Position numbers and translations under genes: made by a program
The notes under the pieces: generated by a model
The model's database searches: none
What the model was told of the DNA's origin: nothing
The model's input: the letters and a program-made list of their open reading frames with translations, nothing else
Source: JAVBMJ01 sp031552535
GTDB taxonomy: Bacteria; Bacteroidota; Bacteroidia; Bacteroidales; Rikenellaceae
NCBI GenBank assembly: GCA_031552535.1
Contig: JAVBMJ010000076.1
Coordinates: 1-30,481, forward strand
Direction of reading: 5' to 3'
Length of the DNA: 30,481 bases
Shown: in pieces, positions 1 to 8,900 of the stretch
Numbering within the stretch: position 1 is the first letter of the stretch
Layout of the letters: every line of letters starts with the position of its first letter

Positions 1-138
1 CGTACTTATCCTTTTGCATAACGGTCTGATTCTGACCGCAAAACTAATTTTAAATCCGTTGACTCGAAAAACTCTTGTAACAAATTGAACTTCAACTATT
101 TCAAAGAACTTTTATGAATTTTTAGTGGACACTAATGA
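1..138 (+). repeat. Left copy of 138-bp terminal inverted repeat (likely IS end)
   Basis: Positions 1-138 are the exact reverse complement of 30343-30480. Identity stops abruptly after ACACTAATGA, where the left side continues AATGGG and the right side TTACAG. No complete gene lies in it. A short hairpin CGGTC-TGATTCT-GACCG (22-38) follows possible in-frame stops, as expected for the tail of a transposase gene, but the reading frame is too short to identify. The simplest reading is that the same end of a multicopy insertion sequence abuts unique DNA at both contig ends and that assembly stopped inside the element. The IS family cannot be named from this fragment. Confidence 0.7.
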
Positions 139-161
139 AATGGGAATTTAAATAAACTCTA

Positions 162-326
162 AGAAACTGTTTAATTTTCCTATGGAAAAAGATTTAAGTA
201 TATTCCGGTGATGATTTTTGCGTGAAAATAGAGGCGCATAGCGGTGTGCTATGTAACGAAATTTTCACGCGAAAAGCGGCCCGGAAGAACTTATAATACT
301 TTCCATAGGAAATTTAAACAGTTTCT
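162..326. repeat. 165-bp imperfect palindrome (structured intergenic element)
   Basis: The outer arms 162-188 and 300-326 are reverse complements at 26 of 27 positions and carry AGAAACTGTTTA at their outer edges. Pairing continues imperfectly inwards through an ATTCCGG/CTTCCGGG block and GCGTGAAAAT (220-229) with ATTTTCACGC (261-270). The centre forms a small hairpin CATAGC-GGTGT-GCTATG. It starts 14 bp past the acyltransferase stop codon, so in RNA from that gene it would fold as a very long hairpin and could terminate transcription. Its size and symmetry also fit a MITE-like or REP-like mobile repeat. A related outer motif recurs at 14858 and 23258. Confidence 0.75.
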
Positions 327-340
327 AAATCCGGATAAGG

Positions 341-1477
341 CTATATCCTGGTTTTCAGGAACCGGCTCGTCAAATATCTCCGCACCGGTATATCGTATAA
401 CTTCAAACAGATATAAGCCAAAATAATGCTTCCTATAACAACTCCCGCCGCACCGGGCAATGATTCCTGAAATGTAAGATTCTCATTCTTCACCCAAGCA
501 TAGTAAAGATAAATAAACGGATAATGTACCATATACAAAGGATAGGAAATGTCTCCCAGAAACTTACATATTCGCGCCGTGTATTTATCAGTGTTTTTTC
601 CTGAAGCTCCAAGATAGACAAGGATCGGGAAAAACACGACACAACACAAAGTATCATATACCCCGTTCGCCCATAAATGCCCGGCTCCGCCTATGCGGGG
701 TACAGCCAGGAGGGCAACGACCGATATACTGCATACCCAGAAAGCGCCCTTTACGTTGACAGGCCTGAAAATACGGGAAATGAGCAAACCCGCAGAGAAA
801 GAAAATAGCAGCCGCAAGGACCCTCCGGTAAATTCTGTTCCGGTCAGCGAATATCCGACACATATATCGCCCAACGGTCCGAATATGGCAAATGACGCCA
901 GGCCGCATCCGGTAGCAAAAACCAATGCGGCAAGAGCTTTGGTGGAAAATTTACGAATAACCAAAGCGTAGAGAATATTGCCGATATATTCAAAAAATAA
1001 AGACCAACTCGGTCCATTCAAAGGAAACATCTCTCCCACACCCCGGATTTCGCTCCCGGGAGTAGCCGGAATCAACAACATATTCAAAAACGTGGCGGTA
1101 AATAAAGCTATGACACCCACTTTTGAAACATTCCATACAGAACAACCTTGCCAATAAAACATTACTGCCCCGATCAGGGCGCCCATCACAACCATCGGGT
1201 GCAGGCGTATAATCCTGCGTTTGATGAAGTCTTTTATTTTCATTGACCCCCAACGATCATCATAAGCATACCCTACGACAAACCCGGACAATATAAAGAA
1301 AAAATCGACAGCCAAATAACCATGGTTTATTCGTTGATCCAAATGACTGGTAGCAAAGGCTTCAAATATGTGGAAGCACACAACGGTGATCGCCGCAACT
1401 CCACGCAATCCGTCGAGTATACTGTAATGTGGTTTAGTGTCTGCAAATGCAGCCATCGGGATTTGATCTTTCGGCAT
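341..1477 (-). CDS. Acyltransferase family 3 (OafA/YrhL-like) membrane protein
   Basis: This 378-residue integral membrane protein is of the acyltransferase-3 family, which transfers acetyl or other acyl groups to extracytoplasmic sugars such as O-antigen, capsule or peptidoglycan. The N-terminal signature is clear: LDGLRG at residues 21-26, followed by VVCFH with the presumed catalytic His36. About ten hydrophobic segments follow to the C-terminus, and the length is normal for a single-domain member without the SGNH extension. The acceptor cannot be inferred, because the neighbours are a histidine kinase and, downstream, only repeat DNA. A second Met at residue 8 is an alternative start. A possible -7 element (TATTTTTG, minus strand, 1564-1571) lies about 90 bp upstream. 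The 165-bp palindrome begins just after its stop. Confidence 0.88.
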   Translation of the reverse strand: MPKDQIPMAAFADTKPHYSILDGLRGVAAITVVCFHIFEAFATSHLDQRINHGYLAVDFFFILSGFVVGYAYDDRWGSMKIKDFIKRRIIRLHPMVVMGALIGAVMFYWQGCSVWNVSKVGVIALFTATFLNMLLIPATPGSEIRGVGEMFPLNGPSWSLFFEYIGNILYALVIRKFSTKALAALVFATGCGLASFAIFGPLGDICVGYSLTGTEFTGGSLRLLFSFSAGLLISRIFRPVNVKGAFWVCSISVVALLAVPRIGGAGHLWANGVYDTLCCVVFFPILVYLGASGKNTDKYTARICKFLGDISYPLYMVHYPFIYLYYAWVKNENLTFQESLPGAAGVVIGSIILAYICLKLYDIPVRRYLTSRFLKTRI

Positions 1478-1742
1478 AAGTTTAGGTCTATTAAAGGAGG
1501 AAATCAGACAGGCCTGTATATTAAAATCTGCCTTATTTTATTCCGGTCGTTTAAAAATAGTCTCAAAAATAAGCAATTTTTCCCAACAACCCATAAGCAT
1601 GCACATTACCGGAAACAGGCAAACACGGTAGCTTTATGTCATGATCTTATTTTTTCCGGTATTCAGCGTTTATCTGAATTGCCTATGAAAAAGTGTTATA
1701 TGTTCTTACGGGTCGCTTTTGTATGAAAATCCCTTAACGGAA

Positions 1743-1768
1743 CGACCCGGCTTTACGGAGCCGGGTCG
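1743..1768 (-). terminator. Terminator-like hairpin after the histidine kinase
   Basis: A perfect 10-bp GC-rich stem (CGACCCGGCT / AGCCGGGTCG) with a 6-nt loop lies 64 nt past the histidine kinase stop. It has no clear U-tract on either strand, so termination is an inference. It lies in the 355-bp gap between the kinase and the acyltransferase (1478-1832), where I see no gene. Confidence 0.5.
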
Positions 1769-1832
1769 CTATGGAATATGTATCAAACACGGCACTGAAA
1801 TTTACAGACCACCGTGTGAAAAAGCCCAAAAG

Positions 1833-4172
1833 CTACTCTCCCACCAAGAACCGGTTGATCGTGTTACGCAACAAATCGGCCGCGACCGGCTTGGTAAGAT
1901 AGTCGTTGCATCCGGCTTCAAGTAGCTGCGTGCGGTCATCGTTGAAGGCAAATGCCGTAAGGGCTATGATGGGGATAGACGCAGAAATCTGCCGGATAGC
2001 CTTGGTGGCATCAATCCCATTCATCACAGGCATTTTAACATCCATCAAGATCATATCCGGATTATGTTCCTTGAACATATCTATGGCTTCCTGGCCGTTA
2101 TAGGCCCGCAAAAGCTTATACTTCCTTCCGATAAGTGCCTGCAACAACTGGAAATTACTGTCTACATCCTCAGCTACGAGGATTGTGAACATTTCGTTAT
2201 TCTCTGCCATAACCGCATTTTTCATAGTGTCAACGCCAGCAATAACTGCGTCGACGGGATTGTACTCGATTGTAAATGTAAACTTCGAACCTTTGCCTTC
2301 GGTCGAAATCACGCTTATGTCTCCTCCGAGCTTCTCTACGATCATCTTGCAGATCGAAAGGCCGAGCCCGGTACCGACCATATAGCTATTCAACTTCGTG
2401 AAACGATCAAAAATAGCGCCGAGTTTCTCTTCCGGAATGCCGCTTCCAGTATCCTCGACATAAAACTCTATCTTGTCTCCGCGGAGAACATAACCGATTC
2501 TGATGTAGCCCTTTTTAGTGAATTTCGAGGCGTTGGTTATTAAATTCGACAACACCTGCGATAGGCGGTTGGCATCCGTATCGGTGTGCAGCTCCGGCAA
2601 TGCATCCTCCAGATCGAGTCTTACACCCAACGCCATGTGCTGCTGGTGTATCTCACAAACCCTATTACACAACTCCTTAATGCTGACCGGAGCCCTTGTA
2701 AATTCCAGTGTTCCGGCCTCGATCTTCGACATATCGAGAATATCGTTGATCAACTGCATCAATAAGGTGGAATTCTCTTCGACTATCTCCGAAAAATGCT
2801 TCTTGTCCTCCGCATCGTCAGTCTCCGCTATGATCCTCGTAAATCCGACTATGGCATTTAGCGGAGTACGTATTTCATGGCTCATATTGGCCAGAAACGC
2901 CGACTTGAGCCTGTCGGAGTGTTCCGCCTTGAGCCTCGCATCTATCAACTCCTGCTGAGCCCTCTTCTGATCTGTAATATCGAGCGAAACCCCGATTATT
3001 AATGGAGGTTTATCTTCGTTGGCTATAAGCGCTTTGACCGTTTTAATAGTCCTCACTTCACCCGATTCCGAGGTGAATGTCTCTTCAGTTTCCACATTCT
3101 TCCCGCTTTCTATCATAGCCAGATCGTCACGACGAAATTTTGCAGCATCGTGTTGCGGGAATATATCGAAATCTGTTCGCCCTATGGCTCTGTCGGCAGA
3201 TATCTGTGAGTAAGTCTCAAAAGCCTTATTCCAATACAGGAACCGGAAGTCGGAAGTGTCTTTCACAAACAGGTACATCGGAGCAAAATCGAGTATCGAC
3301 TGCATGATCTTCGACAACTCCCTTATCTTCCTGTCTTTTGCCACCCTAACCGATATGTCTCTCGAAAAAGCCCATACCACATCGTTCCCTTCGGCACTTT
3401 TTATCATGTAGAGCGATATCTCCATAGGGAGCACTTTGCCATTGGGTAAGACATGTTCGGTCGACAACTCATACATTCCGTTGTTACCGCGGATCATACA
3501 CACCAGCTCCTTCAACTTCTCAGGACCATATATGGGGTTTATCTCCTGTATCTTATGTTCAGACAACCCTCCGGCCAGACGATAGCGCTCCAAAACCATC
3601 CTGTTGGCAAAAAAAAGAGTGCCATCCTCCATAAAAGCGTATATCTCCTCGTGCGCCGTGTTTACCGCATATTTGACATTCTCCAACTCATTGCGACGCT
3701 CTGCAATACGTGTCATGTCTTCGATATACCCCTCCACAAACAGGTGTCCGTTCTCGGCTGTAAACCGCCTGATGATCTTAGTCCCCAAATACTTGGTCCT
3801 TCCGTTGACAACCACTCTGTGTTCGAAATGATCCGTCGCCAAAGTTGCCAGGTTGACCAGCTTGTCCCAAAACATCATCTTATCGTCGGGATGCACTATT
3901 GCGAGATAATCCCTGGCCGGAAACCGGTTCTCCAGAAGAAAATCGTAAACATAAAACGCCTCGTCGGGAAGGTAATACACCTCGTCATCAACATCGTACC
4001 TCCAGAGATAGAGAGAAGCCATCTCCTCTGCAGTCTTTACCCTCACGGTATGGATATGCAACTCGTCGCTCAACTCTTCAGACACAGCGGTGAGACCTTT
4101 TACTTCAGTCTCCAGTTCCGCTATTCTCGTCAACAGTTGTTCCCGCGACATATCTGCATAGCCTTTACTCAT
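1833..4172 (-). CDS. Cytoplasmic PAS-domain hybrid sensor histidine kinase/response regulator
   Basis: This 779-residue two-component hybrid kinase has, in order: an N-terminal coiled coil (about 8-50), three PAS/PAC-type sensory regions (about 52-160, 165-285, 290-405), a HisKA dimerisation domain with phospho-accepting His432 in FLANMSHEIRTPLN, an HATPase_c domain (N-box near Asn547, G1 box DTGSGIP at 574-580, G2 box GTGLGLS at 600-606) and a C-terminal receiver domain with Asp711 in ILMDVKMPVMNG and the conserved Lys761. I see no transmembrane segment or signal peptide, so it probably senses an intracellular cue such as redox state or a small ligand. It has no DNA-binding output domain, so the phosphate must pass to a separate partner that is not in this window. 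Met8 is an alternative start. Confidence 0.95.
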   Translation of the reverse strand: MSKGYADMSREQLLTRIAELETEVKGLTAVSEELSDELHIHTVRVKTAEEMASLYLWRYDVDDEVYYLPDEAFYVYDFLLENRFPARDYLAIVHPDDKMMFWDKLVNLATLATDHFEHRVVVNGRTKYLGTKIIRRFTAENGHLFVEGYIEDMTRIAERRNELENVKYAVNTAHEEIYAFMEDGTLFFANRMVLERYRLAGGLSEHKIQEINPIYGPEKLKELVCMIRGNNGMYELSTEHVLPNGKVLPMEISLYMIKSAEGNDVVWAFSRDISVRVAKDRKIRELSKIMQSILDFAPMYLFVKDTSDFRFLYWNKAFETYSQISADRAIGRTDFDIFPQHDAAKFRRDDLAMIESGKNVETEETFTSESGEVRTIKTVKALIANEDKPPLIIGVSLDITDQKRAQQELIDARLKAEHSDRLKSAFLANMSHEIRTPLNAIVGFTRIIAETDDAEDKKHFSEIVEENSTLLMQLINDILDMSKIEAGTLEFTRAPVSIKELCNRVCEIHQQHMALGVRLDLEDALPELHTDTDANRLSQVLSNLITNASKFTKKGYIRIGYVLRGDKIEFYVEDTGSGIPEEKLGAIFDRFTKLNSYMVGTGLGLSICKMIVEKLGGDISVISTEGKGSKFTFTIEYNPVDAVIAGVDTMKNAVMAENNEMFTILVAEDVDSNFQLLQALIGRKYKLLRAYNGQEAIDMFKEHNPDMILMDVKMPVMNGIDATKAIRQISASIPIIALTAFAFNDDRTQLLEAGCNDYLTKPVAADLLRNTINRFLVGE

Positions 4173-4198
4173 GAATGATATCCCTTAAAAACATTCTA

Positions 4199-4227
4199 CA
4201 AATGTAGCACTTTATTAACAAAAACAA
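4199..4227 (-). promoter_or_regulatory. Bacteroidota-type promoter for the hybrid histidine kinase
   Basis: On the minus strand TACATTTG (4199-4206) matches the Bacteroidota -7 consensus TAnnTTTG. A TTG (4225-4227) sits 18 bp further upstream, near the expected -33 position. The start codon at 4172 would leave a leader of roughly 20 nt. Confidence 0.55.
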
Positions 4228-4253
4228 TAAGGCCCATTTGTTTTCTATGGCAA

Positions 4254-4808
4254 TTATTTCCCTGGGATAGGATCCTTGGGCGTAACGCGGTCGAAAAATG
4301 GATTTTTACCTGAACAACTGAGAGCTATACCTGCTGCCGACGGACAATCTCCTACCCATCCCAGGCGCTTTGCCGCTGCACCTACCGACCACATGATACG
4401 CGTATCGACCCTGTGGTCGGCTGCAATTGACGCGGCGGAACCTAATGCAATACCCAGATCTATCATATTGAATGCGCACGGGATAGCCTCATAAGCCATT
4501 TTATCCCCGCATGTCTCAAAACCGCACATCGTGCAATTTAGGTTGAACACTCCCAGCGACGTACCTATAACCATCACGGCATCGGCTATTTCGATGTTGT
4601 TCGCATCGCGCAGAAAAAATTTCAGGCCCGATTCTTCGCTCAATTCGCGCATCACCGAAGCCATGATTTTCAAATCATCGCCGTAAACAGTAACTATTTC
4701 GAGCCGGTCCACGCCCTTCGCCTTAGGGGCCGTCCGTGCCGCTGTCATCATGTGTCCCGCTACCGATAATACATCTTTAATCCTTCGCTCTTTCTCATTT
4801 ATAATCAT
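4254..4808 (-). CDS. DUF2148 ferredoxin-domain protein
   Basis: This 184-residue cytoplasmic protein matches the DUF2148 family (uncharacterised proteins described as containing a ferredoxin domain). It has six cysteines: a cluster at Cys92, Cys95 and Cys100 (NCTMCGFETC), plus Cys111, Cys155 (GDCPSAAG) and Cys165 (SCSGKNP). This pattern suggests an Fe-S cluster, but no reaction is known to me. A hydrophobic Gly/Ala-rich stretch (about 114-130) is typical of the family and is not a convincing membrane segment. It is transcribed in the same direction as its neighbours but separated from the OlsF-like gene upstream by about 157 bp, so it is probably its own unit. The ATG at 4808 directly precedes the conserved INEKERR start region. 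Confidence 0.85.
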   Translation of the reverse strand: MIINEKERRIKDVLSVAGHMMTAARTAPKAKGVDRLEIVTVYGDDLKIMASVMRELSEESGLKFFLRDANNIEIADAVMVIGTSLGVFNLNCTMCGFETCGDKMAYEAIPCAFNMIDLGIALGSAASIAADHRVDTRIMWSVGAAAKRLGWVGDCPSAAGIALSCSGKNPFFDRVTPKDPIPGK

Positions 4809-4824
4809 ATTATTACGATTTTAA

Positions 4825-4856
4825 ATCCGGTCAACCGGATAATTTCCGCCGGAAAT
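4825..4856. promoter_or_regulatory. Two adjacent short palindromes upstream of the DUF2148 gene
   Basis: ATCCGGTCAACCGGAT (4825-4840) and ATTTCCGCCGGAAAT (4842-4856) are back-to-back dyads, 17-48 bp upstream of the DUF2148 start. They could be operator sites for a dimeric regulator or small mRNA leader hairpins. No standard -7 element is evident in this gap. Confidence 0.35.
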
Positions 4857-4965
4857 AATTTATCCCCTGCTAACAAATTTTCCCTGATTATAACGGTATT
4901 AACACCATACGGTCATCTCCTGGTAAATAAACCTGTCAACATTCCGAAACCTATGACCATTACAA

Positions 4966-6744
4966 TTATTTTATCTCCCTGAACCGCGCAGCAATGTCGA
5001 TTTCGGTTATCTCTTTCGAAAGCATTGCAATCGTTTCGTCAGGGACATTTTTCAATTCGAGGAACATCATCGCATCGAGCGCATCGCTGAAGTCGTGGTC
5101 GACATTGAACCCGAGAACCGTACTGTTGAGCTGAAGGTATTTTTTAACGAGTATCGGGATCGTGAACCTGTCACGCTCTATGTCGCCGACCAGTTTACCC
5201 ACAAGGTCAAGCGAATCGAGTTCCCCGATCAGCGACAGGTCTATCTTCGCCTCGACCCCTTCGAGACCCGTAACGGGATGCACATACTGTTGGTATTCCC
5301 GGTTCATGTGATGGCGGCGCAAATACTCCACAATAATTACCTTCGACCGCACATCCATGTCACCCGAAACAGAAACAGGTCCCAGCAGGTTGTCGAACTG
5401 CGTATTTTTAAGCAATATATACAATATCCCCTTCCACAGTAACATCAATGCCGATGTCTTACGCTGATAAGCCTCCACGATAAACGAACGTCCCAGTTCG
5501 ATGGTTCTCGACATGATCGGCTCCATTTCAGGCGACATGCGAAACAATGTATTGGTATAAAAACCTTCCAGGCCGTGATCTCGCACTATCTCATCGCCCA
5601 TGCCGAAACGATAAGCTCCCACGAGCCTTCGTTCAGTATTATCCCAGATAAAAAGCTGGCGGTAGTAACGGTCGTAACGGTCGGTATCTATGCTGTTGAG
5701 CGAACCTTCGCCTATTTGACGGTAGGTAATCTCACGCTGACGCCCTATCTCGGTCATCATCAATGGAATTATCTCCGGAGCAGCGAAATAAACCCCGTAA
5801 GGGCCTGCGTTGAATAATAGCGATTCAGCCTCTATCGAACGAAGTTCTCCTTCAAGCGCCGACAAATCTCCGGCAGGCACAATTTCCGAAGCCGGCCGCA
5901 TAGGCTTGACCCTGGCATGGCGCCCCCTTCCCGGACGTTTCGAAGCCAGGCGACCGTCGAGGTACTCGACATTGGCCCTCAGAAAATCATTATAGACCTT
6001 ATCGGTCAGTGCAACGACTCTTTTGGGGATTATGGCCGACCCTATATTTACAATTATCCTACGCCCCTTTTTGTTAACCATTTCATGGGGAAGCATTGCC
6101 GTCCGCAACATTGGATGAATTTTACCCGCAAGATGGAACAGGCGGCTGTTACTGCACTCGATAAACACAGGCACCACCGGCACAGATAGCCGCTTTATGA
6201 ATTTCATCGCCGACTCACCCCAGGTCTTGTCCCGCACATCACAAAAATTTCTTTGCCATGTAGCAACCTCCCCGGCCGGAAAGATTACAAGCAGCCCCCC
6301 GGCACCGATATGGTGCATGCACTCTCTGAGACCGCGCGTGTTTTTACCATTATCCCTGGTATCGAAAGGATCTACGGCAATAAAATACTTTTTGAGGTAT
6401 TCGACCCTGTCGAGTAAATAGTTCCCCATAAAGCGCACATCGCCGCGCACCTTCAGAAGCATCCCGAGCATCAGAAGCCCATCTACAGCCCCCGTAGGAT
6501 GATTGCATATAACCACGGCAGCCCCCTCGGCAGGAATATTCGAAAGGTCTTTGTCCGAAACAACACTTTCCACTCCCAACTCCTCCATAAGCGTCTCAAA
6601 CTCCATCCCTGTAGCGGAATGTGTCCTGCGATAAAGTTCGTTAACCCTGTTAAGGCCCAACGCCGACATTAAAAAAGAAGAGGCAATATCGGCCACCAAG
6701 CCTTTTTTGCCAAACTTCAACTCCTTCCTTTCAAAGAGATACAT
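4966..6744 (-). CDS. Two-domain PlsC-type / OlsB-like GNAT acyltransferase (OlsF-type aminolipid synthase)
   Basis: This 592-residue fusion has an N-terminal lysophospholipid-acyltransferase (PlsC-like) domain, about residues 40-270, with the catalytic NHPTGAVDGL motif (His82, Asp88) and a downstream FPAGE motif. The C-terminal GNAT-like domain (about 300-470) resembles the N-acyltransferase OlsB. From family knowledge, the N-domain O-acylates and the C-domain N-acylates an amino acid, as in bifunctional OlsF (ornithine lipid), whereas Bacteroides uses separate GlsA and GlsB to make glycine lipids. The likely product is therefore a membrane aminolipid, but which amino acid is used cannot be read from sequence. 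It stands alone, divergent from uvrC. It has no signal peptide, and the protein probably sits on the inner face of the cytoplasmic membrane. Confidence 0.85.
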   Translation of the reverse strand: MYLFERKELKFGKKGLVADIASSFLMSALGLNRVNELYRRTHSATGMEFETLMEELGVESVVSDKDLSNIPAEGAAVVICNHPTGAVDGLLMLGMLLKVRGDVRFMGNYLLDRVEYLKKYFIAVDPFDTRDNGKNTRGLRECMHHIGAGGLLVIFPAGEVATWQRNFCDVRDKTWGESAMKFIKRLSVPVVPVFIECSNSRLFHLAGKIHPMLRTAMLPHEMVNKKGRRIIVNIGSAIIPKRVVALTDKVYNDFLRANVEYLDGRLASKRPGRGRHARVKPMRPASEIVPAGDLSALEGELRSIEAESLLFNAGPYGVYFAAPEIIPLMMTEIGRQREITYRQIGEGSLNSIDTDRYDRYYRQLFIWDNTERRLVGAYRFGMGDEIVRDHGLEGFYTNTLFRMSPEMEPIMSRTIELGRSFIVEAYQRKTSALMLLWKGILYILLKNTQFDNLLGPVSVSGDMDVRSKVIIVEYLRRHHMNREYQQYVHPVTGLEGVEAKIDLSLIGELDSLDLVGKLVGDIERDRFTIPILVKKYLQLNSTVLGFNVDHDFSDALDAMMFLELKNVPDETIAMLSKEITEIDIAARFREIK

Positions 6745-6910
6745 AAACAGTCCTTTACTTTATCTTTCGAGGCACACAAAACCTGAATCCGGAAGCGGCC
6801 TGCAATGATCTGGAATTTATTCATTTCGTGGACACAGGCGTCTCGCCGGTCAAGCCAGTCCGGGTTATTTACTTATTAAAGACAAATTTAATATAATTTT
6901 TATAATTCAT

Positions 6911-6918
6911 TATCTTTG
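6911..6918 (+). promoter_or_regulatory. -7 element for uvrC
   Basis: TATCTTTG matches TAnnTTTG and lies 22 bp before the uvrC start codon, in an AT-rich stretch. I see no good -33 element. The 196-bp gap 6745-6940 must also hold the divergent OlsF-like promoter, which I could not locate. Confidence 0.5.
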
Positions 6919-6940
6919 TAATCGACCAGAATAAACATTT

Positions 6941-8773
6941 GTGCCAACGTACGAAGAAAATACAACATCGCTCAGGGCGGCGGCGGCTTTGTTGCCGCAG
7001 GAGCCCGGAGTCTACCGGTTCCTCAACGACCAGGACGAGGTGATATACGTCGGCAAGGCGAAAAACCTGCGGCGAAGGGTGTCGTCATACTTTATGGAAA
7101 AGGCCGACCACCCTTCGAAAGTGCGGGTTATGGTGCGGCATATCAGTAAGATACATCACATAGTAGTCGCCAGCGAAAGTGATGCCCTGCTACTGGAAAA
7201 CAACATCATAAAAGACCTCCAGCCCCGCTACAACATCCTTCTCAAGGACGACAAAACCTATCCCTGGATCGTCGTCCGGGCCGAGCATTTTCCCCGCGTG
7301 GAATCAACCCGCCGCATTGCCCGTGACGGAGCGCGATACTTCGGGCCATACGCCAGCGTCACCAGGCAGAAGGAGATCCTCGATCTGATCCACAGGCTTT
7401 ATCCGCTGAGAACCTGTAAGTTAAATCTATCGCCGGAGATGATCGCCCGTGGCCGGTATTCGGTTTGCCTCGAATATCATATCGGGAATTGCCTTGGCCC
7501 TTGCGCATCATTACAATCCGAATCGGATTACGACGATTCGATAGAGTCGATATCGGCAATGTTGCGCGGCGAATGGGGGCGTACACGCCGCGGGTTGGAA
7601 ATGCGCATGAATGCGGCGGCCCGGCAATTACGTTTCGAAGAAGCAAAGGAGTTGCAACAGAAACTTGCCGCGCTGGAAAACTACTCAAGCAAGTCGGTGA
7701 TCGTCAACAACGCACTGTTTACACTCGACGTTTTTTCGCTGCTCATGGACGACGGCATCGGGTATTGTAATTTCGTCAGGATCGTTTCGGGACGTATTGT
7801 CAATAGCTTTACCGCCGAAATTTCGCTCGGCGCCGATGCCGGCAACGACGACCGCGGATCAGTGCTGTCGCAAGCCATACTCCGGATGAGCGAACACATC
7901 ACCGGAGAACTTGCCCACGAAATAGTGGTGGAATATATGCCGGAAGAAGCCCTTTTCCCAGGCAAAGCATTCACTGTCCCGCAGCGTGGCGACAAATTGA
8001 AATTGCTCGAATTTTCGCAACGCAGCGCAAAATTATATCGTCTTGAAAAGCTGAAGAACCTCGAAATAAAGGATCCGTCGAAACATACCGACCGCGTTAT
8101 GGAAGATATGCGCCGTGAGTTGCATCTCACGGTCGAACCACGCCACATCGAATGTTTCGACAACTCTAACCTTCAGGGGACAAACCCTGTGGCGGCCTGC
8201 GTGGTGTTCCGCAACGGAAAACCATCGAAAAAAGAGTATCGCCACTTCAACGTCAAGACGGTTGTCGGGGCCGACGATTTTGCCACCATGCACGAGATTA
8301 TCATACGCCGCTATTCGCGCCTGGTTGCTGAAGGGGAGCCGCTACCCGACCTTATTGTCGTCGACGGCGGAAAAGGACAATTGAGCGCAGCCTATTCTGC
8401 ACTATGCGAGATGGGTCTCGAAGATAAAATCGCCATTATCGGGCTTGCCAAGAGGATAGAAGAGGTGTTTTTTCCCAACGATCCCATCCCCTATTACCTC
8501 GACCGCAACGGCATACCATTAAAGGTATTAATGCATATTCGCGATGAAGCGCATCGTTTCGGGATAACTTTCCATCGCCAAAAGCGATCAAAATCATTCA
8601 TTCAATCTGAATTGGAAAGCATTCCTTCGCTCGGCCCGGCATCGATACAGAAACTTTTATCCCATTTTCGCACTATGTCCGCGATACGCAAAGCATCGCC
8701 GGAACAACTATCCGAGATCGTAGGGACCAAACGGGCCCAGACCATCACAGAACACCTACACTCCCCGAAATAA
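6941..8773 (+). CDS. uvrC: Excinuclease ABC subunit C
   Basis: UvrC makes the two incisions either side of a DNA lesion after UvrA/UvrB recognition in nucleotide excision repair. The 610 residues show the GIY-YIG nuclease domain (PGVYRF about 18-23, VIYVGKAKNLRRR about 34-46), a UVR motif that contacts UvrB (about 215-245, RFEEAKELQQKLAALE), the RNase H-like second nuclease (ECFDNSNLQG near 396, VVDGGKGQLSAAY near 475) and a C-terminal helix-hairpin-helix (SIPSLGPASIQKLL). Length and domain order are normal. The start is GTG at 6941, since no in-frame ATG lies near and the -7 element sits just upstream. It is one of the two plus-strand genes left of the putative origin. It converges on mnmG and is separated from it by a terminator and two parS sites. 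Confidence 0.97.
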   Translation: MPTYEENTTSLRAAAALLPQEPGVYRFLNDQDEVIYVGKAKNLRRRVSSYFMEKADHPSKVRVMVRHISKIHHIVVASESDALLLENNIIKDLQPRYNILLKDDKTYPWIVVRAEHFPRVESTRRIARDGARYFGPYASVTRQKEILDLIHRLYPLRTCKLNLSPEMIARGRYSVCLEYHIGNCLGPCASLQSESDYDDSIESISAMLRGEWGRTRRGLEMRMNAAARQLRFEEAKELQQKLAALENYSSKSVIVNNALFTLDVFSLLMDDGIGYCNFVRIVSGRIVNSFTAEISLGADAGNDDRGSVLSQAILRMSEHITGELAHEIVVEYMPEEALFPGKAFTVPQRGDKLKLLEFSQRSAKLYRLEKLKNLEIKDPSKHTDRVMEDMRRELHLTVEPRHIECFDNSNLQGTNPVAACVVFRNGKPSKKEYRHFNVKTVVGADDFATMHEIIIRRYSRLVAEGEPLPDLIVVDGGKGQLSAAYSALCEMGLEDKIAIIGLAKRIEEVFFPNDPIPYYLDRNGIPLKVLMHIRDEAHRFGITFHRQKRSKSFIQSELESIPSLGPASIQKLLSHFRTMSAIRKASPEQLSEIVGTKRAQTITEHLHSPK

Positions 8774-8802
8774 CCAAACAAATCACCCGTCATGCCACAA
8801 AT

Positions 8803-8818
8803 TGTTCCACGTGGAACA
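8803..8818. other. parS centromere site 1
   Basis: TGTTCCACGTGGAACA is a perfect 16-bp palindrome and an exact match to the bacterial ParB/Spo0J site (TGTTnCACGTGnAACA). ParB loads here to partition the chromosome with ParA. It lies 29 bp after uvrC, outside any gene. Confidence 0.93.
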
Positions 8819-8853
8819 TCCAGATATAAATCCACAAAGTAATGCCCAAATAA

Positions 8854-8879
8854 AAAATCCCGCTTTTATGCGGGATTTT
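8854..8879. terminator. Bidirectional terminator between uvrC and mnmG
   Basis: A perfect 10-bp stem AAAATCCCGC / GCGGGATTTT with loop TTTTAT. It has A/T runs on both sides, so it can act for both convergent genes. It lies midway between the two parS sites. Confidence 0.88.
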
Positions 8880-8900
8880 CAACAACCACCAAACAACTAT

